Counted from the stretch's first letter, positions 9,160 to 18,601 are shown. The stretch: DNA of 64,000 bases from a bacterium SCSIO 12741 (GCA_024398055.1 CP073749.1:2604594-2668593), one strand, 5' to 3'. Program-made: numbers and translations. Notes: generated by a model from the letters alone, not told the origin.

Positions 9160-10959
9160 ATGGGTTTAAAAAAGAACCTGCTTTTAGTTCTGATCGGGGT
9201 GTTATTCTTAGCTACTCCTTCTTATAGCTTCGCCCAATCTTCTGAAAATGCCACGGCAGCCGATTCAGTTTCTATGGATCAAAAGATCGACGCCTTTTTC
9301 GGGAATTACCTCGTAGCACCTTTAAATGTAGTTCTGTTTTTTGACCCCTTCGACAAATTGGGGATATATGACCCTGTTGTTTACAACGAAGGTGTGCCCG
9401 TAGTTGATTCAGATTTAGGATTTTCCGTTTCAGGTGAAGCAGGAAGTTCTGATCTACAAATTTCACCCAATGGAAAGGCCGGGGTGAGTGCCGGAGATCG
9501 GGTGGTGATTAGCGATCAGGTATATACTGTTGCGGCAGTTAGTGATGGTTCGGTGAAAGTTAAAGAGCCCTTGGCTTCTGCATTGAGCACTGCACCTGTG
9601 AGTTCCCCTGTTCAGAAACCGATTCCTTTTGTGGTGGTTTGGTTGGTATTAGGGGCCATCTTTTTTACCATAAGAATGCGCTTTATCAATTTCCGAGGAT
9701 TTAGACATGCCCTGGATTTGGTTCAGGGAAAATACGATAACCCGAATGACAAAGGAGAAGTATCCCACTTCCAGGCTTTGGCTACGGCTTTGTCTGCTAC
9801 CGTAGGACTCGGAAATATTGCCGGTGTGGCGATCGCTGTAAGTATTGGTGGTGCTGGTGCAACCTTTTGGATGATTACAGCGGGTCTTATCGGAATGGCG
9901 TCCAAGTTTACGGAATGTACTTTGGGTGTAAAGTATCGGATTATTGACTCCAACGGTCACGTTTCCGGTGGGCCGATGTATTACCTGAGTCGTGGTCTGG
10001 CTGCTCAGAATAAAGCAGGTCTTGGAAAAATCCTGGCCATTTTATTTGCTATTCTATGTATCGGAGGATCCTTTGGTGGCGGAAATATGTTCCAGGTTAA
10101 CCAAGCATTTTCTCAAATGTCTGCTGAGTTTCCAGCCCTCCAGGGTAACGGTGTTTACTTTGGAATGGTAATGGCCGTATTGGTTGGTATTGTGATTATC
10201 GGTGGAATCCGAAGCATTGCCAAAGTAACGGATAAGATTGTACCATTTATGGTAGGCCTTTACGTATTGTTTTCGCTCATCATTATTGGTATCAATATCA
10301 CCGAAATCGGCGGCGCCTTTGCGGCTATTTTAAGTGGGGCTTTTTCAGCCAGTGCTTTGAAAGGTGGAGTTATCGGTGTATTGATAGTAGGATTTCAACG
10401 GGCAGCTTTCTCCAACGAAGCTGGAGTTGGATCGGCATCCATTGCTCACTCGGCGTCCAAGACCAACGAACCCGTTAGTGAAGGAATTGTGGCTTTGTTA
10501 GAGCCCTTTATTGACACCGTGGTTGTTTGTACCATGACTGCTTTGGTTTTGATTTTTACGGGATATGCGACCAATACCGAAGGCTTGGAAGGTGCTAACT
10601 TAACTTCTGCCGCTTTCCAGAGTGTTTTCCCTTGGTTTAAGTATGTATTGATGGTAGCCATTTTGCTGTTCGCCTTCTCTACCATGATTTCCTGGTCTTA
10701 CTACGGCCAAAAAGCTTTTACTTATTTGTTCGGTCGCACCAAAACAACTCGTTTGGTCTATAAGCTGATCTTCCTTTTCTTCATCATTGTGGGGGCAGCA
10801 AGCCAGATGAATGCGGTAACCGATTTTAGTGACATGATGATTTTGGGAATGGCCTTCCCGAACATACTCGGTCTCATTTTCCTTTCCAAAGAGGTGAGAG
10901 CCGATATGATCAGTTATTTTAACCGGATTCGAACCGGTGAGATAACGCGCTACAAGTAG
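9160..10959 (+). CDS. Sodium:alanine (AGCS family) symporter
   Basis: This 599-residue inner-membrane transporter belongs to the alanine/glycine:cation symporter family. Family signatures include [41 protein letters not shown] and [14 protein letters not shown], set among about ten hydrophobic helices. The N-terminus is unusual: a signal-like segment (residues 1-25), a short helix (about 44-62) and then about 80 residues of soluble, beta-rich sequence (about 66-150) before the first canonical helix at about 155. An inverted repeat sits one base before the start codon. No neighbouring amino-acid catabolic gene is present to narrow the substrate. Confidence 0.92.
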   Translation: MGLKKNLLLVLIGVLFLATPSYSFAQSSENATAADSVSMDQKIDAFFGNYLVAPLNVVLFFDPFDKLGIYDPVVYNEGVPVVDSDLGFSVSGEAGSSDLQISPNGKAGVSAGDRVVISDQVYTVAAVSDGSVKVKEPLASALSTAPVSSPVQKPIPFVVVWLVLGAIFFTIRMRFINFRGFRHALDLVQGKYDNPNDKGEVSHFQALATALSATVGLGNIAGVAIAVSIGGAGATFWMITAGLIGMASKFTECTLGVKYRIIDSNGHVSGGPMYYLSRGLAAQNKAGLGKILAILFAILCIGGSFGGGNMFQVNQAFSQMSAEFPALQGNGVYFGMVMAVLVGIVIIGGIRSIAKVTDKIVPFMVGLYVLFSLIIIGINITEIGGAFAAILSGAFSASALKGGVIGVLIVGFQRAAFSNEAGVGSASIAHSASKTNEPVSEGIVALLEPFIDTVVVCTMTALVLIFTGYATNTEGLEGANLTSAAFQSVFPWFKYVLMVAILLFAFSTMISWSYYGQKAFTYLFGRTKTTRLVYKLIFLFFIIVGAASQMNAVTDFSDMMILGMAFPNILGLIFLSKEVRADMISYFNRIRTGEITRYK

Positions 10960-10999
10960 TAGCGCCCCGCCAGCAACCTGTAACAAACCTTAGACTAAT

Positions 11000-12091
11000 A
11001 TGACCGACGGATGGAAGGATTTCCTGTATTTCATTAAAGTTGAACGCAAGGGGATTGGAGGGATGATTATTCTCATTGGCCTCGCTATAGCCGTTCATCA
11101 ATGGGTAGCCAGCCAGGATGTACCACTCACTTACGATACCACCCGATACGAAAAGCTTTTGGCCGAATGGGAAAAGAAGGCAGAGTCCCAGGAAGTAGAG
11201 GGGAGCCCATTTGGAATTAACGAGGCCGATTCGTTGGATTGGCTATCCATTGGGTTGTCGCCTAAACAAACCGCTGTTCTCCTTAAGTACCGAACAAAGG
11301 CTGGAGGTTTTAAGAGCATAGAACAGCTCGACCGCATTTATGTAATTCCTGAGAAGGCCAGAGCATACCTGGATGAATGGGCTTATTTGGATGAGGTTAT
11401 GGAACCAACTATTCCCATTCGATCCCATGAGAAAAAGTCTTTGAAGAAAGATCTCGTTCGATTTGCTTTTGACCCAAATACACTAAGTGCAGATTCATTG
11501 AAACTGCTTGGCCTTTCTGATCGGCAAGTGAAGAATCTGGTTAATTACCGCAAAGCAGGTGGACAATTTTTTCAAGCCAAGGATTTGTCCCGACTGTACA
11601 CCATTAATGAGGAGTTGAGTCAGGAGTTAGAACCATTTGTTGCCATTGAGCTAACTCAGGATACTGCAGATTCCAAAGAGCATAAATTTGAAACCCTGGC
11701 CGAAGTTGAGCTGAATTCAGCAGACAGTATGACCTTGGTTCGGGTTAGGGGAATTGGCCCTTATTATGCCCGATTAATTTTGCGCTATCGAAATCGGTTG
11801 GGAGGTTTTTATTCCGTCGATCAGCTTCAGGAAATTTCTAAAATACCTTCTGAAACCATTGAACAAAACCAGTGGAAAGTGGATTCCACTTTGATTCAAA
11901 AGATGGATTTGAACCAGGTGAGCTTCAAGGAAATGTTAAGACATCCTTATTTTGACTACTATCACGTCGAAAAAATATTCGATTTCAAGCGCAATAACGG
12001 AAAATTCTCATCTTTGCAGGACCTCAAAAAAATCGAGTTTTATGAGCCCGATTTTTACAGTAAGGTTTTTCCTTATTTAACTACTGACTAA
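11000..12091 (+). CDS. Helix-hairpin-helix protein (ComEA-like repeats), membrane anchored
   Basis: The 363-residue protein has one N-terminal membrane helix (about residues 17-33) and four tandem helix-hairpin-helix units of the ComEA type. The units contain LGLSPKQTAVLLKYR, LGLSDRQVKNLVNYR, VRGIGPYYARLILRYR and a final YFDYYHVEKIFDFKR, each followed by a GGxFxxxxxL turn. ComEA-like units bind DNA non-specifically, but the number and spacing here suggest a scaffold; function in DNA uptake is only a possibility, since no other competence gene is nearby. The next gene starts one base after its stop codon, so the two are tightly coupled. Confidence 0.82.
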   Translation: MTDGWKDFLYFIKVERKGIGGMIILIGLAIAVHQWVASQDVPLTYDTTRYEKLLAEWEKKAESQEVEGSPFGINEADSLDWLSIGLSPKQTAVLLKYRTKAGGFKSIEQLDRIYVIPEKARAYLDEWAYLDEVMEPTIPIRSHEKKSLKKDLVRFAFDPNTLSADSLKLLGLSDRQVKNLVNYRKAGGQFFQAKDLSRLYTINEELSQELEPFVAIELTQDTADSKEHKFETLAEVELNSADSMTLVRVRGIGPYYARLILRYRNRLGGFYSVDQLQEISKIPSETIEQNQWKVDSTLIQKMDLNQVSFKEMLRHPYFDYYHVEKIFDFKRNNGKFSSLQDLKKIEFYEPDFYSKVFPYLTTD

Positions 12092-12092
12092 G

Positions 12093-12620
12093 GTGCTTCA
12101 AGAAAGAGTAGACAAAGCCATTCGGAATGTTCCGGATTTTCCAAAGCCTGGAATTAACTTCAAGGATATTACGCCCGTTCTTCACGATCCAAAACTCGTG
12201 GAAGATTTGGTTATTGATATGGCCAATTGGGCCAAAGAAAAACAAATTGATGCCATTGTAGGTGTGGAGAGTAGAGGCTTCCTTTTTGGCGTACTCTTGG
12301 CACAACATTTGAACGTGCCGTTTGTCATGGTTAGAAAGAAGGGGAAACTTCCTTACGAAACCATTTCATACAAATACGATTTGGAATACGGTTCTGCCGA
12401 AATTGAGATGCATGTGGATGCCTTGCTACCCGGTAGTAGGGTTTTGGTGCATGACGATCTTTTGGCTACCGGAGGTACGGCTGTAGCTGCGGCCGAGTTG
12501 ATCCGAATGCAGCAGGCTGAGGTAGCTGGTTTTGCCTTTTTGGTAGAACTTGCTTTTTTAGGAGGAGTAGAGAAACTCAAAACCTATTCCGACAACATTT
12601 ATAATTTAGTTACTTACTGA
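12093..12620 (+). CDS. apt: Adenine phosphoribosyltransferase
   Basis: It converts adenine and PRPP to AMP in purine salvage. The 175-residue length is standard. The family hallmarks are FPKPGINFKDITPVL near the N-terminus, GVESRGFLFG, and the PRPP-binding loop VLVHDDLLATGGTAVAAAEL (about residues 117-136). The start is a GTG at 12093, one base after the preceding stop; the next in-frame Met falls inside the fold, so GTG is the only start giving a complete N-terminus. Confidence 0.95.
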   Translation: MLQERVDKAIRNVPDFPKPGINFKDITPVLHDPKLVEDLVIDMANWAKEKQIDAIVGVESRGFLFGVLLAQHLNVPFVMVRKKGKLPYETISYKYDLEYGSAEIEMHVDALLPGSRVLVHDDLLATGGTAVAAAELIRMQQAEVAGFAFLVELAFLGGVEKLKTYSDNIYNLVTY

Positions 12621-12636
12621 TTAAAACATTTAGACT

Positions 12637-13779
12637 ATGGAATTTGTGGTAGGGGAGAACCAAAAGATGATTCAAGATATGGTTCGCGATTTTTGTGAAA
12701 AAGAGATCCGTCCTCATATTATGGAGTGGGATGAGTCTCAGGAATTTCCTGTTCCGGTTTTCAAGAAATTGGGTGAACTCGGCTTGATGGGCGTTTTGGT
12801 ACCCACTGAGTATGGAGGGTCCGGATTTGGTTACCGGGAATACTACACCGTTGTTTCTGAAATTGGAAAAGTTTGTGGTTCTATTGGGTTGAGCGTTGCT
12901 GCGCACAATTCACTTTGTACTGGACACATTCTTCAGTTTGGTAACGAAGAGCAGAAAAGAAAATATTTGCCCAAGTTGGCTACCGCGGAGTGGATTGGTG
13001 CTTGGGGGTTGACTGAGCAAAACACGGGTTCTGATGCCGGAGGAATGTTGACCACGGCTAAGGAAGACGGAGATCACTATGTACTTAACGGATCCAAAAA
13101 CTTCATTACTCATGGTAAGTCTGGAAACGTAGCTGTGATCATCGCTCGTACTGGTGAAAAAGGAGATTCTCATGGCATGACTGCCTTTATTGTTGAGAAA
13201 GGGACTCCAGGATTTTCGGCCGGTAAGAAAGAAAATAAATTAGGGATGCGTGCCTCAGAAACCACCGAGCTGATTTTTGATAATTGTCGGGTTCCTAAAG
13301 AGAATATGCTTGGAGAAGTTGGTCAGGGATTTATCCAGGCCATGAAAGTGTTGGATGGTGGCCGCATTTCGATTGCCGCTTTGGGTTGTGGAATAGCTAA
13401 AGGAGCCTATGAAGCAGCTGTAAAGTATGCGAAAGAAAGAGAACAGTTCGGAAGACCAATTTCCAGTTTCCAGGCCATTTCCTTCAAATTGGCCGATATG
13501 GCTACTGAGATTGAAGCTGCTGAGTTACTAACACTTCAAGCAGCCGATATGAAGAATAGAGGGGAGAAGATGACCAAGGAATCGGCATTTGCTAAGTACT
13601 ATTCTTCTGAGGTAGCAGTTAGAACTTCCAACGAAGCCGTTCAGATTTTCGGTGGATATGGATACACCAAAGACTTCCCAGTAGAAAAATTCTACCGTGA
13701 TTCTAAATTGTGCACCATCGGAGAAGGAACTTCAGAAATTCAAAAGTTGGTTATCGCACGTGAAATTCTCAGAGACTAA
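12637..13779 (+). CDS. Acyl-CoA dehydrogenase
   Basis: A 380-residue FAD-dependent enzyme that introduces an alpha-beta double bond into acyl-CoA, passing electrons to ETF. Visible signatures are the FAD/substrate stretch [15 protein letters not shown], the central beta domain, ACAD signature [20 protein letters not shown] and the ending [15 protein letters not shown]. The catalytic Glu of the short-chain type is expected in the C-terminal domain just before that ending. It resembles butyryl-CoA or glutaryl-type enzymes; chain length cannot be settled by eye. No other beta-oxidation gene is adjacent. Confidence 0.92.
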   Translation: MEFVVGENQKMIQDMVRDFCEKEIRPHIMEWDESQEFPVPVFKKLGELGLMGVLVPTEYGGSGFGYREYYTVVSEIGKVCGSIGLSVAAHNSLCTGHILQFGNEEQKRKYLPKLATAEWIGAWGLTEQNTGSDAGGMLTTAKEDGDHYVLNGSKNFITHGKSGNVAVIIARTGEKGDSHGMTAFIVEKGTPGFSAGKKENKLGMRASETTELIFDNCRVPKENMLGEVGQGFIQAMKVLDGGRISIAALGCGIAKGAYEAAVKYAKEREQFGRPISSFQAISFKLADMATEIEAAELLTLQAADMKNRGEKMTKESAFAKYYSSEVAVRTSNEAVQIFGGYGYTKDFPVEKFYRDSKLCTIGEGTSEIQKLVIAREILRD

Positions 13780-13806
13780 GGGAATTAAATAAATTGAATA
13801 ACATTG

Positions 13807-13836
13807 TTGGTTAATACAATCTTATTTGTATTTTTG
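13807..13836 (+). promoter_or_regulatory. Promoter of rpsU (TTG-N19-TATTTTTG)
   Basis: TTG at 13807-13809 and TATTTTTG at 13829-13836 are separated by exactly 19 bases, the textbook Bacteroidota -33/-7 arrangement. Transcription would start near 13841, giving a leader of about 20 bases before the rpsU ATG. Confidence 0.75.
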
Positions 13837-13860
13837 CGGCCCAAATAAATTTAGATAGGT

Positions 13861-14052
13861 ATGTTAATTATTCCGGTAAAAGAAGGAGAGAACATCGACA
13901 GAGCGGTAAAGAAGTACAAGAAGAAATTCGAACGTACCGGTGTAATGCGTGAATTGCGCAGCCGCCAGAAATTTACCAAACCCTCTATTAAGAGACGTGA
14001 GGAAATTTTGAAGGCCATCTACAAAGAGCAAATGAAGCAAGCTGAGGAGTAG
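13861..14052 (+). CDS. rpsU: 30S ribosomal protein S21
   Basis: This 63-residue basic protein (MLIIPVKEGENIDRAVKKYK start, KFTKPSIKRREE in the middle) is ribosomal protein S21. In Bacteroidota S21 is linked to mRNA selection because the anti-Shine-Dalgarno end of 16S rRNA is occluded there. It has its own strong promoter and is closed by a strong terminator, so it forms a single-gene transcript ahead of xerC. Confidence 0.96.
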   Translation: MLIIPVKEGENIDRAVKKYKKKFERTGVMRELRSRQKFTKPSIKRREEILKAIYKEQMKQAEE

Positions 14053-14080
14053 GCCCTCACTGTGTTTTAAGATAATTTTT

Positions 14081-14129
14081 AGAGGAAACAGGCTATAAAA
14101 GTTTAACTTTATAGCCTGTTTCTCTTTTT
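14081..14129 (+). terminator. Rho-independent terminator after rpsU, abutting xerC start
   Basis: A long hairpin: GAAACAGGCTATAAA pairs with TTTATAGCCTGTTTC, extended by AGAG/CTCT with one bulged G, followed by five T. The last T at 14129 is directly followed by the ATG of xerC, so no room remains for a separate leader. Confidence 0.92.
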
Positions 14130-15029
14130 ATGCCTATAGAAGAATTTCTTCAATATCTCCAAACCGAAAAACGGGCTTCAAGCCACACCGTAACCGCTTA
14201 CCAAAACGACCTTACCTCCTTTTCTGATTTCCTAATCGAGTTTTATCCGGACACTACTCCTGATCAAGCCAGTCATTCTATGATTCGAACCTGGTTGGTG
14301 AGTTTGGTTCAATCGGGTATATCCAATCGCAGCGTTGGGCGAAAACTATCTGCCTTAAAGTCCTATTACCGATTCTTGCTGAAAAGCGAAGTTATTGAGA
14401 CTAATCCTGCGGCGAAGGTTACCGCTCCTAAAACAGAAAAAAGATTACCAGAATTTCTGGATCAGCAAAAGGTTCGGGAAATTCAAGAAAATCCGGTAGA
14501 AGCTCAGGATGAATCGGCCGAAAGTGAATTTGAGGCGCTCCGAGACCAGTTGATCTTCGATTTGTTTTACCATACCGGCATGCGATTATCTGAATTAATT
14601 GGAATTCAGGTCAATGATGTGGATTTGGTAAGCGGCCAGCTTAAGGTATTGGGAAAACGGAACAAGGAAAGGATACTCCCTATTTCTGCGGCGCTTAAAG
14701 CAAGTATTGTTAAGTATCTAGAAATACGGCCTACTGTAGCCCTGAAAACGGAAAATTCTTTGATTTTGACCGCTCGTGGTAACAAAGTTTATCCTAAATT
14801 AGTATACAGGGTAGTGAGGAGTACCATTGAAAAAGTCTCTTCGAGGGAAAAAAGGAGTCCACACGTACTGAGGCATACGTTTGCCACCCATCTTCTTAAT
14901 AATGGGGCAGACTTAAATGCTGTAAAGGAGTTGTTGGGGCATGCAAATCTGTCGGCAACACAGATCTACACCCACAACACCTTTGAGAAATTAAAATCCA
15001 TTTATAAACAAGCTCACCCCAGAGCGTAA
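14130..15029 (+). CDS. xerC: Tyrosine recombinase XerC
   Basis: The 299-residue site-specific recombinase resolves chromosome dimers at dif. It has the SAM-like core-binding N-terminal domain (EFLQYLQTEKRASSHTVTAY) and the catalytic domain with R152 (YHTGMRLSEL), H245-x-x-R248 (HVLRHTFATHLL), the second His in LLGHANLSATQ, and nucleophile Y280 (IYTHNTFEKL). Length matches XerC/D. The ATG follows the rpsU terminator with no spacing, so its ribosome-binding region lies inside that hairpin. hpf follows; the rpsU-xerC-hpf-tRNA-tuf order is common in Bacteroidota. Confidence 0.93.
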   Translation: MPIEEFLQYLQTEKRASSHTVTAYQNDLTSFSDFLIEFYPDTTPDQASHSMIRTWLVSLVQSGISNRSVGRKLSALKSYYRFLLKSEVIETNPAAKVTAPKTEKRLPEFLDQQKVREIQENPVEAQDESAESEFEALRDQLIFDLFYHTGMRLSELIGIQVNDVDLVSGQLKVLGKRNKERILPISAALKASIVKYLEIRPTVALKTENSLILTARGNKVYPKLVYRVVRSTIEKVSSREKRSPHVLRHTFATHLLNNGADLNAVKELLGHANLSATQIYTHNTFEKLKSIYKQAHPRA

Positions 15030-15044
15030 AAACAAGTGATTGCT

Positions 15045-15344
15045 ATGAGGATTAAAATTCATTCAATTCATTTCGATGCCGACCAAAAGCTGGAAGGATA
15101 CATCAATAGCAAGGTGAATAAACTTGACCAGTTTTTTGACAACATTATTGACGGGGAAGTCTATCTGAAGTTAGATAAGGCTGAGAACAAAGAGAATAAG
15201 GTAGCTGAAATCAAGATCTCGTTACCGGGAAACGAACTGTTTGTTAAGAAGCAGTGCAAGTCCTTTGAGGAGGCCACCGATACGGCGGTAGATGCCCTCA
15301 GGAGGCAGATTAAGAAATACAAGGAGAAATTACGGCAACATTAG
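15045..15344 (+). CDS. hpf: Ribosome hibernation-promoting factor (HPF/YfiA, short form)
   Basis: This 99-residue protein binds the 30S decoding region and promotes ribosome dimerisation or inactivation in stationary phase. The fold is recognised from RIKIHSIHFDADQKLEGYI, the basic helix and the C-terminal TDTAVDALRRQIKKYKEK, typical of short HPF/YfiA proteins. I prefer ATG 15045 over the in-frame GTG at 15036, because the family begins with the beta strand MRIKIHS. Its TAG stop codon lies in the loop of the terminator hairpin. Confidence 0.9.
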   Translation: MRIKIHSIHFDADQKLEGYINSKVNKLDQFFDNIIDGEVYLKLDKAENKENKVAEIKISLPGNELFVKKQCKSFEEATDTAVDALRRQIKKYKEKLRQH

Positions 15345-15359
15345 TTGCCGTTTTTTTTT
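15332..15359 (+). terminator. Terminator overlapping the end of hpf
   Basis: ACGGCAAC (15332-15339) pairs perfectly with GTTGCCGT (15344-15351) around the loop ATTA, followed by a run of T to 15359. The stem begins inside the hpf coding sequence and the stop codon TAG (15342-15344) is at the loop. Confidence 0.9.
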
Positions 15360-15442
15360 GAAATATAACCCTCAAAAAATCAGCCTGATATACAACCAAA
15401 TTTCCGACAATTTTCACACTCAAATTTTTTTTACTCATTTTC

Positions 15443-15475
15443 TTTGGTGGAGAAGGTTTTCTTTGCTTACATTTG
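15443..15475 (+). promoter_or_regulatory. Promoter of the tRNA-tuf transcription unit
   Basis: TACATTTG (15468-15475) matches the -7 consensus, and TTTG at 15443-15446 lies 21 bases upstream as a -33 element. Transcription would start near 15480, about 58 bases before the first tRNA. It is the only good promoter between the hpf terminator and the tRNAs. Confidence 0.65.
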
Positions 15476-15537
15476 CAAACCTTTTTTGAGGGCATCACAA
15501 CAGCCCAGAAAAAGAAGTTCTTTTAAATATTTTCGAT

Positions 15538-15611
15538 GCCGGTGTAGCTCAGTTGGCCAGAGCAGCTGATTTGTAATCAGCGGGTCGGGGGTTCGAATCC
15601 CTCCACCGGCT
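15538..15611 (+). tRNA. tRNA-Thr (anticodon TGT)
   Basis: Acceptor stem GCCGGTG/CACCGGC closes perfectly. The anticodon stem GCTGA/TCAGC encloses loop TTTGTAA with anticodon TGT, and the T arm contains GGTTCGAATCC. CCA is not encoded. It is the first of four clustered tRNAs before tuf. Confidence 0.96.
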
Positions 15612-15621
15612 CCTTTCTTTT

Positions 15622-15704
15622 GGGGAGATTCCAGAGCGGCCAAATGGGGCAGACTGTAAATCTGTTGTCTTTCGACTTCGGAGGTTCGAATCCTCCTCTC
15701 CCCA
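15622..15704 (+). tRNA. tRNA-Tyr (anticodon GTA)
   Basis: Acceptor stem GGGGAGA/TCTCCCC, anticodon loop CTGTAAA with anticodon GTA, and a long variable arm as expected for the class II tRNA-Tyr (83 bases). CCA is not encoded. Confidence 0.96.
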
Positions 15705-15720
15705 CTGGATATTTTGATAA

Positions 15721-15793
15721 GCGGGAGTAGCTCAGTTGGTAGAGCATCAGCCTTCCAAGCTGAGGGTCGCGAGTTCGAATCTCGTCTCCCGCT
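15721..15793 (+). tRNA. tRNA-Gly (anticodon TCC)
   Basis: Acceptor stem GCGGGAG/CTCCCGC and anticodon stem TCAGC/GCTGA around loop CTTCCAA, giving anticodon TCC. Length is 73 bases; CCA is not encoded. Confidence 0.96.
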
Positions 15794-15812
15794 CTAATCA
15801 AAATATTATTAG

Positions 15813-15884
<72 letters not shown>

Positions 15885-15940
15885 CTATTAGTGAGTATAT
15901 AATATAGAACTCAATATACATTTTTGAAAATTAGATAGCT

Positions 15941-17128
15941 ATGGCTAAGGAAACTTTTGATCGTTCCAAACCGCACGTAAATATCGGTACCATCGGTCAC
16001 GTTGACCACGGTAAAACTACTTTGACTGCGGCTATTACGAGAACTCTTGCAGATGCCGGTTTGGCTGAGCAACGCGATTTCGATTCTATCGATAACGCTC
16101 CAGAAGAAAAAGAAAGAGGTATTACTATTAATACTTCACACGTTGAATATCAAACAGCCAACAGACACTACGCACACGTAGATTGTCCTGGTCACGCTGA
16201 CTACGTTAAGAACATGGTAACTGGTGCTGCTCAGATGGACGGCGCTATCTTGGTTGTAGCTTCTACTGATGGTCCTATGCCACAAACTCGTGAGCACATC
16301 CTTTTGGCTCGTCAGGTAGGTGTACCTCGTATCGTTGTATTCATGAACAAAGTGGATATGGTTGACGATGAGGAGCTTCTTGAGCTAGTTGAGATGGAAA
16401 TCCGTGAATTGCTTGACTTCTACGAATACGATGGCGACAACACTCCAGTTGTTCAAGGTTCTGCTTTGGGTGCATTGGAAGGTAAAGCTGAGTGGCAAGA
16501 GAAAGTTATGGAATTGATGGCTGCTGTAGATGAGTTTATTCCACTTCCAGAGCGTGATGTTGACAAAGATTTCTTGATGCCTGTAGAGGATGTATTCTCT
16601 ATTACTGGTCGTGGTACTGTTGCTACCGGTCGTATCGAGACAGGTGTTATCAACTCTGGTGACCCAGTAGACATCATTGGTTTCGGTGCTGAGAAATTGC
16701 AGTCTACCGTAACTGGTGTTGAGATGTTCCGTAAGATTTTGGACCGTGGTGAAGCTGGTGACAACGTTGGTTTGTTGTTGCGTGGTATTGAGAAGACTGA
16801 GATCAGAAGAGGTATGGTAATTGCCAAGCCAGGATCTATCACTCCTCACCTGAAGTTTAAGGCTGAGATCTACGTATTGAAGAAAGAAGAAGGTGGACGT
16901 CACACTCCATTCCACAATAAGTACCGTCCTCAGTTCTACTTGAGAACTACAGACGTTACAGGTGAGATCGTATTGCCAGCAGACCGCGAAATGGTATTGC
17001 CAGGTGATAACCTTACTATTGAAGTACACTTGATTGCTCCAGTAGCTGTTAACAAAGGACTTAAGTTTGCTATCCGTGAAGGTGGTAGAACTGTAGGTGC
17101 TGGACAGATTACTGAGATTGTAGAGTAA
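15941..17128 (+). CDS. tuf: Elongation factor Tu
   Basis: The GTPase that delivers aminoacyl-tRNA to the ribosome. The 395-residue length is standard. G motifs are visible in order: GHVDHGKTT (G1), RGITI (effector), DCPGHADY (G3), NKVD (G4) and GSALGA (G5). Domain III ends with [13 protein letters not shown]. The codon usage is strongly biased and coordinated with the ribosomal-protein genes downstream. It is co-transcribed with the four upstream tRNAs and closed by a terminator. Confidence 0.99.
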   Translation: MAKETFDRSKPHVNIGTIGHVDHGKTTLTAAITRTLADAGLAEQRDFDSIDNAPEEKERGITINTSHVEYQTANRHYAHVDCPGHADYVKNMVTGAAQMDGAILVVASTDGPMPQTREHILLARQVGVPRIVVFMNKVDMVDDEELLELVEMEIRELLDFYEYDGDNTPVVQGSALGALEGKAEWQEKVMELMAAVDEFIPLPERDVDKDFLMPVEDVFSITGRGTVATGRIETGVINSGDPVDIIGFGAEKLQSTVTGVEMFRKILDRGEAGDNVGLLLRGIEKTEIRRGMVIAKPGSITPHLKFKAEIYVLKKEEGGRHTPFHNKYRPQFYLRTTDVTGEIVLPADREMVLPGDNLTIEVHLIAPVAVNKGLKFAIREGGRTVGAGQITEIVE

Positions 17129-17151
17129 TCCTCGTTTAGAATAAATCTACT

Positions 17152-17194
17152 AAGGAAGGTGTCCGTCGAAGGCGGGCACCTTTCCTTCGTTTTT
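17152..17194 (+). terminator. Rho-independent terminator after tuf
   Basis: GGTGTCCG (17158-17165) pairs with CGGGCACC (17173-17180), and the stem extends outward as AAGGAA/TTTCCTT with one bulge. TTCGTTTTT follows. Confidence 0.85.
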
Positions 17195-17257
17195 ACAAAA
17201 CGGGTGTTAGATCCCGCTTCAATCTGAAAAGAAAAAAAGGGAAACTAACTACCAAAC

Positions 17258-17330
17258 ACGGGTGTAGCTCAGTCGGTAGAGCAGTGGTCTCCAAAACCAA
17301 AGGTCGTGAGTTCGAATCTTACCACCCGTG
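17258..17330 (+). tRNA. tRNA-Trp (anticodon CCA)
   Basis: Acceptor stem ACGGGTG/CACCCGT, anticodon loop CTCCAAA with anticodon CCA, T loop GTTCGAATC. The top pair of the anticodon stem is a G-A mismatch. Discriminator is G, as usual for tRNA-Trp. It stands 19 bases before secE and probably heads that operon. Confidence 0.95.
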
Positions 17331-17349
17331 CAACTAAGAAAGGAAAACA

Positions 17350-17553
17350 ATGAGTGAAGTAACTAAATACATCAAGGAGTCTTACGACGAGATGGTGCAC
17401 AAAGTGAGCTGGCCAAATTGGAAGAGCTTACAGAATAGTGCGGTGGTTGTGTTGTTCGCTACTTTTCTTTTCGCTGCTGTAATTTATGTCATGGACCTCG
17501 CATTTGGTCAGGCCATGGACTTTTTGTACACCAACATTTTTGGCAACAATTAA
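17350..17553 (+). CDS. secE: Preprotein translocase subunit SecE
   Basis: A 67-residue single-helix SecE, the clamp subunit of SecYEG. It has the amphipathic N-terminal region with the conserved HKVSWPNW motif (SWP is diagnostic) and one membrane helix (about residues 35-55). Position between tRNA-Trp and nusG is the near-universal bacterial arrangement. Confidence 0.96.
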   Translation: MSEVTKYIKESYDEMVHKVSWPNWKSLQNSAVVVLFATFLFAAVIYVMDLAFGQAMDFLYTNIFGNN

Positions 17554-17567
17554 TCCTGTCAATTTTC

Positions 17568-18119
17568 ATGGCTGAAGAAATTAAAAGACGGTGGTATGTA
17601 ATCCGTGCCATTAGCGGAAAGGAAAAGAAGGTGAAGGAGTACATCGAGCTTGAAGCCGATCGTATGAATATGAAAGATTACATCTCTCAAGTCCTGATCC
17701 CAACCGAAAAAGTATTTCAAATCCGCAACGGTAAGAAGGTAAGCAAGGAGCGTAACTTCTTTCCTGGATATGTTTTGGTGGAAGTTGCCTTGATTGGTGA
17801 AGTTCCCCATATTATTAAGAATATTCCCAATGTAATTGGTTTCTTGGGTGCTGAAAAAGGGGGCGATCCAATGCCTCTGCGTCAGTCAGAAGTGAACCGT
17901 ATTTTGGGTAAAGTTGATGAACTTGCTGAAAGCGATGAAGAATTGAACATTCCGTTCATCGTTGGCGAAACCGTTAAAGTTATTGACGGGCCTTTCAACT
18001 CTTTCACCGGTGTGATCGAAGAGATCAACGAAGAGAAGAAGAAGTTGAAGGTAATGGTGAAAATCTTTGGAAGAAAGACACCATTGGAGTTGAGCTACAT
18101 GCAAGTCGAAAAGGAGTAA
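17568..18119 (+). CDS. nusG: Transcription termination/antitermination protein NusG
   Basis: A 183-residue two-domain factor: an N-terminal NGN domain (KRRWYVIRAISGKEKKVKEY, with RNFFPGYVLVE) that binds RNA polymerase, and a C-terminal KOW domain (VIDGPFNSFTGVIEEINEEK) that contacts Rho or S10. Start ATG lies 14 bases after secE. Confidence 0.97.
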   Translation: MAEEIKRRWYVIRAISGKEKKVKEYIELEADRMNMKDYISQVLIPTEKVFQIRNGKKVSKERNFFPGYVLVEVALIGEVPHIIKNIPNVIGFLGAEKGGDPMPLRQSEVNRILGKVDELAESDEELNIPFIVGETVKVIDGPFNSFTGVIEEINEEKKKLKVMVKIFGRKTPLELSYMQVEKE

Positions 18120-18175
18120 TGTCTGCTTCCAAGCATTAATATAAAGTTCGTAAGAACAAGGTTAAATTAAAAACA

Positions 18176-18601
18176 ATGGCAAAAGAAGTAAGTGGTCTGA
18201 TTAAGTTGCAAATCAGAGGAGGTGCTGCAAATCCATCGCCACCCGTAGGTCCCGCACTGGGAGCGAAAGGGGTGAACATTATGGAGTTTTGTAAGCAGTT
18301 TAACGCCAGAACTCAAGACAAAGCCGGTAAAGTATTACCTGTTATTATTACAGTATACGCCGACAAGTCTTTTGATTTTATCGTTAAAACTCCCCCGGTT
18401 GCAGTACAGCTGAAAGAAGCCGCCAAAATCAAGTCTGGTTCTTCGGAATCAAACCGGAAAAAAGTGGCCTCTGTAAGTAGAGACGTAATTAGAAAAATTG
18501 CTGAAGACAAGATGCCTGACCTCAATTGTTTCACCGTAGAATCCGCCATGGAAATGGTGGCCGGTACTGCTCGCAGTATGGGAATTACAGTGAAGGGATA
18601 G
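18176..18601 (+). CDS. rplK: 50S ribosomal protein L11
   Basis: This 141-residue protein of the GTPase-associated centre has typical L11 sequence: [37 protein letters not shown] and the rRNA-binding C-terminal domain ending [15 protein letters not shown]. It lies 56 bases after nusG and 24 bases before rplA. Confidence 0.98.
   Translation: MAKEVSGLIKLQIRGGAANPSPPVGPALGAKGVNIMEFCKQFNARTQDKAGKVLPVIITVYADKSFDFIVKTPPVAVQLKEAAKIKSGSSESNRKKVASVSRDVIRKIAEDKMPDLNCFTVESAMEMVAGTARSMGITVKG

Noticed and set aside
16385-17029. A 214-codon minus-strand frame inside tuf
   Set aside because: It is entirely antisense to tuf, whose strong codon bias removes stops on the other strand.
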